Source: an uncultured Collinsella sp. (GTDB taxonomy: Bacteria > Actinomycetota > Coriobacteriia > Coriobacteriales > Coriobacteriaceae). From it: DNA of 5,473 nucleotides. Positions 1-5,473 of the stretch are shown piece after piece. Position 1 is the stretch's first letter. Every line of letters starts with the position of its first letter. The position numbers were made by a program, and so were the translations under genes. The notes below the pieces were generated by a model. The model worked only from the letters and a program-made list of their open reading frames with translations. It did not search any database and had not been told where the DNA came from. Location: assembly GCA_900544845.1 (NCBI GenBank), contig UQWV01000097.1, forward strand, positions 1 through 5,473, read 5' to 3'.

Positions 1-570
1 CTTCTACCCGAAGAGCTCGGCTATAACCAGCGCGTCTTTGACACCGTCAACCACGGGTCGCACTGGCAGCAGCTGAGCTGCGCCATTCAGGACGGTGTTC
101 GCTGCCGCATCTCGTATCGCTCGATGGACGATGCACGGCCACGTGAGCGTCTGGTCGACCCCTTGCGCATTACGGCAAACGGCGACCAAACATACCTGAT
201 TGCCTGGGACATCGCGGTCGATGAGCAGCGCACCTATCGCATGGATAAAATCGAGGGACTCGCCTTGACGGAAGACTCCGTCGTGCCTCATGCACCGGAC
301 GTCACATCCCTCCACGATTCCCTTGCTCGGACGCAGCGTAGCGCAAAGCTCTTGATGCCATTCGATATGGCGGAGCATCTGGACTGGGCCGGCATCACCC
401 TAATCGAGCGCAGCGGGGCAGACATGGCAACGGTAACCGTGCATTACGGCTCCGAGCGTTGGCTACTGAGCCAGATAATCGCAGCGGGCGGAGCCATCCG
501 CATCTTGGATGACCCCGCCCTGTCAAAGCGTCTGTGCGATATGGCAAAAACCCTCGTCTGTCCGCTTTAG
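1..570 (+). CDS. WYL-domain transcriptional regulator, C-terminal part (5' truncated by window edge)
   Basis: The frame is open from base 1 to a TAG at 568-570 and gives 189 residues, so the true start and any N-terminal helix-turn-helix lie to the left. Residues about 23-90 look like a WYL domain: a CRISYRS strand, then RERLVDPLRI, then QTYLIAWD, then RTYRMDKIEGL, whose second arginine (R80) matches the conserved WYL-domain arginine. Residues about 112-185 fit the WCX extension that follows WYL, including VTVHYGSERWLLSQII and a final ILDDPALSKRL helix. WYL proteins are usually cytoplasmic DNA-binding regulators whose WYL domain senses a ligand or nucleic acid; the target here cannot be read from the sequence. 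The signature tripeptide is TYL rather than WYL (residues 64-66). The gene converges on the dinG-like gene and shares stop-codon bases with it. Family call is fairly sure; specific function is unknown. Confidence 0.8.
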   Translation, partial: LLPEELGYNQRVFDTVNHGSHWQQLSCAIQDGVRCRISYRSMDDARPRERLVDPLRITANGDQTYLIAWDIAVDEQRTYRMDKIEGLALTEDSVVPHAPDVTSLHDSLARTQRSAKLLMPFDMAEHLDWAGITLIERSGADMATVTVHYGSERWLLSQIIAAGGAIRILDDPALSKRLCDMAKTLVCPL

Positions 571-3461
571 CGCCGCCGCTCGTGGCGTGCACGCCACAGT
601 TGCAGATAGTGCCCGATCTGCGCCGATTCGATGCGCTGGTAGGAGCTCGTGGGCAGCGACGTTAAGAACTTCTTTCCGTAGCCCTTCGTCACCAGGCGCG
701 GGTCGGCCAGAATCAGCACGCCGCAATCGGTCGACGAGCGGATAAGGCGGCCGGCCGCCTGCTTGACCTCGAGCACCGCCTCGGGCAGCGAATAGCGCGC
801 CCAAGCGCGGTCTTCGCGCAGGTTGCGCTCGCACGAGAGCGGGTCCGTGGGACTCGAGAACGGCAGCTTGGGAATGATGACGCAGCGCAGCGTCTCGCCG
901 CTGGCGTCGAATCCCTCCCAGAAGGCCTTAAGGGCAAAAAGCGACGAGGTCGGCTCGTTGATAAACCGGTCGCGCAGGCGACGAGGAGATGAGTTGCGCT
1001 GCTGGCAGTTGAGCTCCAGACCCGCACGGGCCATCTTAGGCTCAACGCGGGCGTACAGGTCTTCCATGTCGCGCCGATTGGTGAACAGTGTGAGCACCGA
1101 TCCGCCCATGGCAAGATGGGCGTCGACCAGCACGCGCTCGAGCGCTGTAAGATAGCTCTCACGATCGCGCGGATCGGGGATATCGCCCGCAACGACTACA
1201 GCCATGTTCGAATCGAAGTCGTAGCTCGAGTCCAAGTGCAGCGACGAGGATGTTGAAGCACCGATGCGATCGAGACCGACCGCGTGGTTAAAGTGTTCAA
1301 AGCTTTTGGACACCGTCATGGTCGCCGAGGCAAAGATAGCCGTGTGAACCTCGGGCAGCCACTCGGTTGCCAAGGCCTCGCCAATGTCGATGCGCTCTGC
1401 GGTCATTGACTCTCCGCCGGCACGCAGCCTGCGATTGACCTGCAGCGAATACACGTAGTGTTCATCGGTGCCGTCAATGATGAGTTTGAGGTTCTCGGCC
1501 AGCTCGTGCAGGCGGCGCGAAATATCACCCAGGTCGACAACAACCTCGGGCTTGTCGGCGGCGACGGCTTGCACCAGCGCGTCGACGCTCTTGTCAGCTT
1601 GTTCCAATGCGTCGATGGCAGTGTAGGCCGACTGTAAGAAATCATGCCAGTCGTCAGATTCGCGCAGCTCGGGGCCAATCCATAGATTGGCATTGTCATA
1701 ACCCCCACGGGCACGGCGGCCGAGCTCGCGAACGCCATCGAACACGTCGGCGATTGCCATGCTCGCGCGCGCAACCGTCGACGTCGCCTTGGCAGTAAGG
1801 CCCAAATAGAGCGTAGAGCCCTCGGAGGTTGCCAAATCACGGGAGACCTGGCTTAGCGCACCGGTGCTCGAGCCACCCAGGCGCTCAAACAGAACGCGTG
1901 ATTCGTCCGCCGACACCACGCGCGCCCACTGACGGCGCGCCTCGCGCTCGATAGAATGAGCCTCGTCGATTACCCAATGACGAATCGGAGGCAAAATCCT
2001 GCCCTCGGCCGCAACATTGCGGAACAGCAGGGAATGGTTGGTGACCACCACATCGGCATGCGCCGCACGACGGCGAGCGCCGTGGACCAAACATTTATCA
2101 GGGAAAAACGGGCAGAGGCGACGAGCACACTCGCGCGAGGCCGTCGTAAAGTCGGGGCGGTTGACGCTGCGCCACCGAATGCCGAGCGAGTCGAGGTCGC
2201 CATCGGCTGATTGGCAGACGTACGCCATAATGACCGCGACCGCCGTGAGCGTATCCGCCGGATCGCGCTTGGTGGTAATCTCGACCTGGCCGCGGCTCAT
2301 GCGCTCAAGCTTGCGCAGGCACGGATAGTGGTCATACCCCTTGAGAGCGCAAAATGACAGACCACCTTCCAGTTGCTCGGCAAGTTTTGGAAGCTCATGG
2401 TACATGAGCTGGTCGGCTAGATTGTTCGATTTGGTCGCAATACCAACCGTGATGTTGTTACGGTGTGCTGCCTCGGCAAAAGGCACCAGATAGGCCATCG
2501 ATTTGCCGACGCCCGTGCCCGCCTCAATTACACGATGAGTGCCCGTGACCAGCGCATCGCAGACCTCGAGCGCCATCGCGATCTGCTCATCACGCGGCTC
2601 GTAGGTGGGATACATGCGATTGACCAGGCCACCCGGCGCATAGTCTGCCTCAATCTCCTCACGACTCGGCATCTTGAGGACCGGTAGTTCGTCGGCGTCC
2701 ACCCGATCGTCGGCGCGATCGGCCTTGAGAACGTCAGCACGAGCGGCGCTGAGAGAGAAGATAGAACCAGGGTTCTGCCCTGCCAAGAATGAGAAGATAG
2801 GACGATAGGACCAAGGCACGTCCGGATGCATGTCGGCTAGGCGCGCCATGAGGCCCTGGGGCAAGTCGGTGAGTGCCACGAGCAACACGCGCCATACGCC
2901 ACACAGGGCGTCGACGTCGGCATTGGCACGGTGTGATACCGAGTCACAGCCAAACAGATCGGCCATAAAAGACAGCTTGTGCGAGGCCAGGCGCGGAAGC
3001 GCGATTCGCGACAGCGCCAGCGAATCGATCCAGATATCGCTCACGTTGACGCCGCCTTTGACCGACTCGATAAATGAGCGGTCGAACGTGGCGTTATGTG
3101 CAATCACCGGGCAACCACCGACAAAATCGGCGAGGGCGGCGACGGCCTCAACGGCCGACGGGGCATCTGCCACATCGGCATTTGTAATGCTCGTGAGCTC
3201 GGTAATCTCGGCGGGAATCAGCTGCTTGGGATGCACGAAGGTATCGAAGCGGTCGATAACCTCGCGGCCCGAAAGACGGGCCGCCGAGATCTCGATCAGC
3301 TCGTTGTCCTGCACCGAAAGACCCGTGGTCTCGGTATCGAGGACAATCACATCTTCCTCGATAAGGCCGAAGGACTGCGTTTTGGCGCGTTCGGCAAGCG
3401 TGGCATAGGAGTCGATGACAAACTGCGGCGTTCCTGACGAAACCGCGTCCTCGATTAGCAT
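567..3461 (-). CDS. dinG: DinG-type ATP-dependent helicase with N-terminal DEDDh (DnaQ-like) 3'-5' exonuclease domain
   Basis: This 964-residue protein joins a nuclease to a superfamily 2 DNA helicase, and probably acts in DNA repair or in resolving blocked replication. Residues about 36-195 are a DEDDh exonuclease: DTETTG (D42, E44), HNATFD (D127) and HRANAD (H177, D182), so all five catalytic positions are present. After a linker (about 200-285) comes the XPD/DinG helicase: R290 and Q293 resemble a Q-motif, Walker A is AGTGVGKS (K320), the DEAH box is at 499-502, SAT is at 712-714, WEGFD at 848-852 and the arginine-finger motif QAAGRLIRS at 901-909. Cysteines 381, 445, 450 and 457, spaced 63, 4 and 6 residues apart, match the DinG/XPD iron-sulphur cluster layout. 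The ATG at 3461 is the only sensible start: no in-frame start was seen just upstream, and the next Met is residue 166. It overlaps the end of ddl by 7 bases and has only a weak ribosome site, so translation is probably coupled to ddl. The symbol is by architecture; orthology to E. coli dinG (which lacks the nuclease) is partial. Confidence 0.93.
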   Translation of the reverse strand: MLIEDAVSSGTPQFVIDSYATLAERAKTQSFGLIEEDVIVLDTETTGLSVQDNELIEISAARLSGREVIDRFDTFVHPKQLIPAEITELTSITNADVADAPSAVEAVAALADFVGGCPVIAHNATFDRSFIESVKGGVNVSDIWIDSLALSRIALPRLASHKLSFMADLFGCDSVSHRANADVDALCGVWRVLLVALTDLPQGLMARLADMHPDVPWSYRPIFSFLAGQNPGSIFSLSAARADVLKADRADDRVDADELPVLKMPSREEIEADYAPGGLVNRMYPTYEPRDEQIAMALEVCDALVTGTHRVIEAGTGVGKSMAYLVPFAEAAHRNNITVGIATKSNNLADQLMYHELPKLAEQLEGGLSFCALKGYDHYPCLRKLERMSRGQVEITTKRDPADTLTAVAVIMAYVCQSADGDLDSLGIRWRSVNRPDFTTASRECARRLCPFFPDKCLVHGARRRAAHADVVVTNHSLLFRNVAAEGRILPPIRHWVIDEAHSIEREARRQWARVVSADESRVLFERLGGSSTGALSQVSRDLATSEGSTLYLGLTAKATSTVARASMAIADVFDGVRELGRRARGGYDNANLWIGPELRESDDWHDFLQSAYTAIDALEQADKSVDALVQAVAADKPEVVVDLGDISRRLHELAENLKLIIDGTDEHYVYSLQVNRRLRAGGESMTAERIDIGEALATEWLPEVHTAIFASATMTVSKSFEHFNHAVGLDRIGASTSSSLHLDSSYDFDSNMAVVVAGDIPDPRDRESYLTALERVLVDAHLAMGGSVLTLFTNRRDMEDLYARVEPKMARAGLELNCQQRNSSPRRLRDRFINEPTSSLFALKAFWEGFDASGETLRCVIIPKLPFSSPTDPLSCERNLREDRAWARYSLPEAVLEVKQAAGRLIRSSTDCGVLILADPRLVTKGYGKKFLTSLPTSSYQRIESAQIGHYLQLWRARHERRR
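582..597. repeat. 16-base perfect palindrome just beyond the WYL gene stop
   Basis: GTGGCGTGCACGCCAC equals its own reverse complement. It starts 12 bases after the WYL gene stop and lies inside the last codons of the dinG-like gene. In RNA it could form a 6-base-pair GC-rich stem with a UGCA loop. No run of T follows it on either strand, so it is not a standard intrinsic terminator. Confidence 0.6.
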
Positions 3462-4420
3462 GCAATGCCCGCTCGACGAAGACCCATACGGATCAGACTG
3501 TCACAGACCTGCGGGAACGTCATGTCGTCGGTGTGGCGGATCTCATCCGGATACAGCGACGTATCGGTCATGCCGGGAATGGTATTGGTCTCGAGGATAA
3601 CGGGGCCGTCCTCGCTCACGATAAAGTCGCTGCGCGAGATACCCAGGCACCCGAGGGCCTTGTGAGCGGCACAGGCAAGCTCCTGGGCACGAGCGTAGTT
3701 CTCGGGTGAAATCTGCGCCGGAATGCGATGGATGTCCGTAGGGTCGACATATTTCACGTCCAGATCGTAGAACTCGCAGTCCTCGGGCTTACGAATCTCG
3801 ACAATCGGCAGAGCGCGCACGTCGTCCTCGCCGTACACGCCGACGGTGATCTCGGTACCCTCGATGCACTTCTCGACCAGCACTTTGTCGCCGTACTCAA
3901 ACGCCTTGGCGATTGCCGCGGGCAGCTCGGAGGGCTCATGGACCAGGGAAATGCCATAGCTGGAACCGTTGACGGCCGGCTTCACAAAGCAGCGCTCGCC
4001 ACAAACCTCGACGATATGATCGATATCGGCTTCATCGCCCACCTCGAGCGCAAGGCCGGGGGCAACAGGAATGCCCGCCTTGGCGTACAGGAGCTTAGAG
4101 ACCTCCTTGTCGGCACCGCAGGCGCTGGCAAGCACGCCCGAGGCCGTGTAGGGGATACCCAGGGTCTCCATGGCGCCCTGCATGGCGCCATCCTCGCCGC
4201 CGGCACCGTGCATGGCGATAAACGCCACGTCAAAGCCGCCGGTCGCCATGGTTACCATAAAATCATCGGCGGCCGTGTCGAGCAGCTCCACCGAAGTGTA
4301 GCCGGCCTCCTTCAAGGCAACCACGACGTTCTTTCCCGAATTGAGCGAGATCTCGCGCTCAGCGGAATGACCGCCCGCCAAGACCGCTACGTGCATGTTC
4401 TCTAGGCTTTTACCCGGCAT
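3455..4420 (-). CDS. ddl: D-alanine--D-alanine ligase
   Basis: Ddl is a cytoplasmic ATP-grasp enzyme that joins two D-alanines to make the dipeptide that MurF adds to the peptidoglycan precursor. At 321 residues it has normal length for the family. Visible landmarks are AGGHSAEREISL (E21, equivalent to E. coli DdlB E15), MHGAGGEDGAMQG (70-82), IPYTASGVLAS (89-99), FVKP with ATP-binding K147, the serine pair of the catalytic triad in GSSYG (153-154), the omega-loop FYDLDVKY with Y224 (DdlB Y216), R263 and D265, and LETNTIPGMTDTSL with metal ligands E277 and N279 and S288. The tyrosine in the omega loop argues for D-Ala-D-Ala rather than D-Ala-D-lactate synthesis. The ATG at 4420 is preferred over the internal one at 4396 because a strong GAGGAGGAG lies 7 bases upstream. 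The gene leads a two-gene unit with dinG and is divergent from rlmN. Confidence 0.97.
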   Translation of the reverse strand: MPGKSLENMHVAVLAGGHSAEREISLNSGKNVVVALKEAGYTSVELLDTAADDFMVTMATGGFDVAFIAMHGAGGEDGAMQGAMETLGIPYTASGVLASACGADKEVSKLLYAKAGIPVAPGLALEVGDEADIDHIVEVCGERCFVKPAVNGSSYGISLVHEPSELPAAIAKAFEYGDKVLVEKCIEGTEITVGVYGEDDVRALPIVEIRKPEDCEFYDLDVKYVDPTDIHRIPAQISPENYARAQELACAAHKALGCLGISRSDFIVSEDGPVILETNTIPGMTDTSLYPDEIRHTDDMTFPQVCDSLIRMGLRRAGIAC

Positions 4421-4427
4421 GGGCAGA

Positions 4428-4436
4428 CTCCTCCTC
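4428..4436 (-). promoter_or_regulatory. Ribosome binding site of ddl
   Basis: On the minus strand the sequence GAGGAGGAG stands 7 bases before the ATG at 4420. It is the strongest Shine-Dalgarno match in the window and decides the start of ddl in favour of 4420 over the in-frame ATG at 4396. Confidence 0.75.
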
Positions 4437-4442
4437 TATAAT
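4437..4442 (+). promoter_or_regulatory. Candidate -10 box for rlmN (TATAAT)
   Basis: A perfect TATAAT faces rlmN and would give a start near 4449 with about 57 untranslated bases. No recognisable -35 box lies 16-18 bases upstream, where the sequence is already the start of ddl, and there is no TG extension. It also touches the ddl ribosome site on the other strand, so the match could be chance. Confidence 0.25.
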
Positions 4443-4460
4443 TTCTGCAGCTGATACCAT

Positions 4461-4490
4461 ATTGTAGCGATACCCTCTACGTTTCCCCAA
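4461..4490 (-). promoter_or_regulatory. Candidate sigma-70-type promoter for ddl-dinG
   Basis: Read leftward, TTGGGG (4490-4485) lies 18 bases before TACAAT (4466-4461), a one-mismatch -10 box. This would start transcription near 4454 and leave about 33 untranslated bases before the ddl ATG, which fits the strong ribosome site. The -35 match is only three of six bases, so the call rests mainly on the -10 box and its position. Confidence 0.4.
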
Positions 4491-4495
4491 AATCG

Positions 4496-4500
4496 AAAGG
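4496..4500 (+). promoter_or_regulatory. Ribosome binding site of rlmN
   Basis: AAAGG lies 5 bases before the ATG at 4506. It is a modest Shine-Dalgarno match at usable spacing and supports this start, which also gives an N-terminus of normal RlmN form. Confidence 0.5.
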
Positions 4501-4505
4501 CTTCC

Positions 4506-5473
4506 ATGAATCCCAGGACTAAATCTCAGGACATTCGCGACTTGAGCCAAAACGATATTCGCGAGCTCGTGGCCGAACTTGGCCAGCCCGCCTTCCGCGC
4601 GAAGCAGCTCATCGAATGGGTCTTCGAGAAGAACGTTTGTTCGTTTGACGATATGACCAACCTTCCCAAGGCTTTCCGCGAGCAGCTTAAAGAGGCTTTT
4701 GCCTTTGACACGCCGACTGAACTAACCAAGCAGGTTTCCAAAGATGGCTCTCGTAAGTATCTGCTCGAGTACCACGACGGCGTTTCCGTCGAGACTGTCG
4801 GTATGCCCCGTCGTAACAAGCTTTCCGTCTGCGTTTCCACCCAGGCAGGCTGCGGCATGGGCTGCGCCTTTTGCGCTACCGGTCTCAACGGCCTCAAGCG
4901 CTCGCTGACCGCTCAAGAGATCGTCGACCAGGTACTTCATGTATCCAACGACTTTGGCGAGCGCGCCACGAGCGTTGTCTTCATGGGCCAGGGTGAGCCG
5001 TTTGCCAACTACGACGAGGTTCTCAAGGCGCTGCGAATCCTCAACGACCCCGATGGCATCGGTATCGGCGCTCGTCATCTCACCGTCTCTACCAGCGGCG
5101 TTATTCCCGGTATTCGCAAATTTGCCGACATCCCCGAGCAGTTCACGCTTGCCGTTTCCCTGCATTCCGCCATCCAGTCGACGCGCAACAAGCTCATGCC
5201 CGGTGTTAAGAAGTACACGCTGCTTCGCCTTCACGAGGCGCTTCAGCTCTACACCGAGAAGACTGGCCGCCGCCCGACTTATGAGTATGCCATGATTGAA
5301 GGCGTCAACGATACGAATCCCGAGATGCAGGCGCTCTGCGACTTCTGCGAGGGAACGTTGTGCCACGTTAACCTGATTCAGCTTAACGACATCGAGGGCA
5401 GCCCGCTCAAACCGTCGCCGATTCATAAGGTTGAGGATCTTCAGCGTCGTCTTGAGTCCCGTGGCATCGAGAC
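4506..5473 (+). CDS. rlmN: RlmN-family radical SAM dual-specificity RNA methyltransferase (3' truncated by window edge)
   Basis: RlmN methylates C2 of A2503 in 23S rRNA and, in E. coli, A37 of some tRNAs, using a 4Fe-4S cluster, SAM and a methylated cysteine. The window holds 322 codons of it and no stop. Residues 1-75 form the N-terminal helical domain. E96 matches the E. coli general base Glu105. C109 sits seven residues before the first cluster cysteine, as does E. coli Cys118. The radical SAM triad is C116, C120 and C123 in CGMGCAFC. Then follow GQGEP (161-165, SAM binding), LTVSTSGVIPGIRK, VSLHSA, RNKLMPG, EYAMIEGVND and HVNLIQLN. The second catalytic cysteine (E. coli Cys355) would lie beyond the edge. 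The ATG at 4506 is preceded by AAAGG. Unlike the neighbouring genes it often uses T-ending codons (CTT, GTT, CGT). Cfr-type enzymes share this fold, but the proline in GQGEP favours RlmN (Cfr has alanine there). Confidence 0.9.
   Translation, partial: MNPRTKSQDIRDLSQNDIRELVAELGQPAFRAKQLIEWVFEKNVCSFDDMTNLPKAFREQLKEAFAFDTPTELTKQVSKDGSRKYLLEYHDGVSVETVGMPRRNKLSVCVSTQAGCGMGCAFCATGLNGLKRSLTAQEIVDQVLHVSNDFGERATSVVFMGQGEPFANYDEVLKALRILNDPDGIGIGARHLTVSTSGVIPGIRKFADIPEQFTLAVSLHSAIQSTRNKLMPGVKKYTLLRLHEALQLYTEKTGRRPTYEYAMIEGVNDTNPEMQALCDFCEGTLCHVNLIQLNDIEGSPLKPSPIHKVEDLQRRLESRGIE

Larger units (their letters stand above)
4421..4505. promoter_or_regulatory. Divergent intergenic region between ddl and rlmN
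   Basis: These 85 bases are the only gene-free stretch in the window and must carry the 5' signals for both the ddl-dinG unit (leftward) and rlmN (rightward). They are visibly more AT-rich than the flanking genes. They hold one candidate -10 element per strand, two ribosome binding sites and a short direct repeat, GATACC at 4453-4458 and 4469-4474. No long stem-loop or riboswitch-like structure was seen, and the region is too short for most riboswitches once the promoters are allowed for. Confidence 0.65.

Noticed and set aside
571..620. Intrinsic terminator for the WYL gene
   Set aside because: A GC-rich stem is possible at 582-597 but no T-run follows on the plus strand, so I list only the palindrome.
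745..760. Perfect 16-base palindrome AGGCGGCCGGCCGCCT
   Set aside because: It encodes the conserved AAGR of helicase motif VI with GC-rich codons, so the protein constraint explains it well enough.
2830..3408. Plus-strand open frame (192 codons) antisense to the exonuclease part of the dinG-like gene
   Set aside because: The translation is serine/arginine-rich low-information sequence typical of a shadow frame, and the opposite strand encodes clear DEDDh motifs.
4169..4189. Tandem-like direct repeat CATGGCGCC, two copies 12 bases apart
   Set aside because: It encodes the repeated Gly-Ala-Met of the conserved GEDGAMQGAME segment in Ddl, so coding explains it.
3728..4405. Long plus-strand open frame (225 codons) antisense to ddl
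   Set aside because: It lies fully within ddl, which has all catalytic motifs. Its translation has no recognisable domain, and long antisense frames are expected in GC-rich coding DNA.
3455..4420. Van-type (D-Ala-D-Lac or D-Ala-D-Ser) resistance ligase
   Set aside because: The omega-loop tyrosine (Y224) is typical of housekeeping Ddl, and no vanH, vanX or vanS/R-like gene is adjacent.
4722..5426. Minus-strand open frame (234 codons) antisense to rlmN
   Set aside because: The plus strand encodes the radical SAM motifs across the same bases, and the antisense product shows no known domain.
4506..5473. Cfr-type resistance methyltransferase
   Set aside because: Proline is present in GQGEP where Cfr has alanine, and the divergent housekeeping context favours RlmN. 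The missing C-terminus leaves some doubt.

Overview
The window looks like a chromosomal housekeeping segment of a fairly GC-rich bacterium (roughly 58-60 % GC by eye). The proteins have a Gram-positive or actinobacterial flavour: an exonuclease-helicase fusion of DinG type, a D-Ala-D-Ala ligase and RlmN. My best guess is a gut Coriobacteriia (Collinsella/Olsenella-like). This is inference from general protein style and gene content, not a proven assignment. I see no mobile element, CRISPR array, tRNA or rRNA.

Layout, left to right. (1) Bases 1-570, + strand: the C-terminal 189 residues of a WYL-domain transcriptional regulator, whose start lies outside the window. (2) Bases 567-3461, - strand: a complete 964-residue DinG-type protein with an N-terminal DEDDh exonuclease and an XPD-like superfamily 2 helicase that keeps four candidate iron-sulphur cysteines. 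It converges with (1), and the two stop codons share bases. (3) Bases 3455-4420, - strand: a complete 321-residue D-alanine--D-alanine ligase, directly upstream of dinG and overlapping its start by 7 bases, so the two probably form one transcription unit. (4) Bases 4421-4505: an 85-base divergent intergenic region with candidate promoters and ribosome binding sites for both sides. (5) Bases 4506-5473, + strand: the first 322 codons of an RlmN-family radical SAM methyltransferase, cut by the right edge.

Functionally the genes serve separate core processes: cell-wall precursor synthesis (ddl), DNA repair or processing (dinG-like), rRNA/tRNA modification (rlmN) and an unassigned regulator (WYL). 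The packing is very tight. The only gene-free stretch is the 85-base divergent region, and no stretch above 300 bases lacks a gene. I found no convincing evidence of an undescribed system. The most distinctive points are the exonuclease plus iron-sulphur helicase architecture, the interlocked convergent stops next to a 16-base perfect palindrome, the ddl/dinG start-stop overlap, and variant motifs in the WYL and RlmN proteins.
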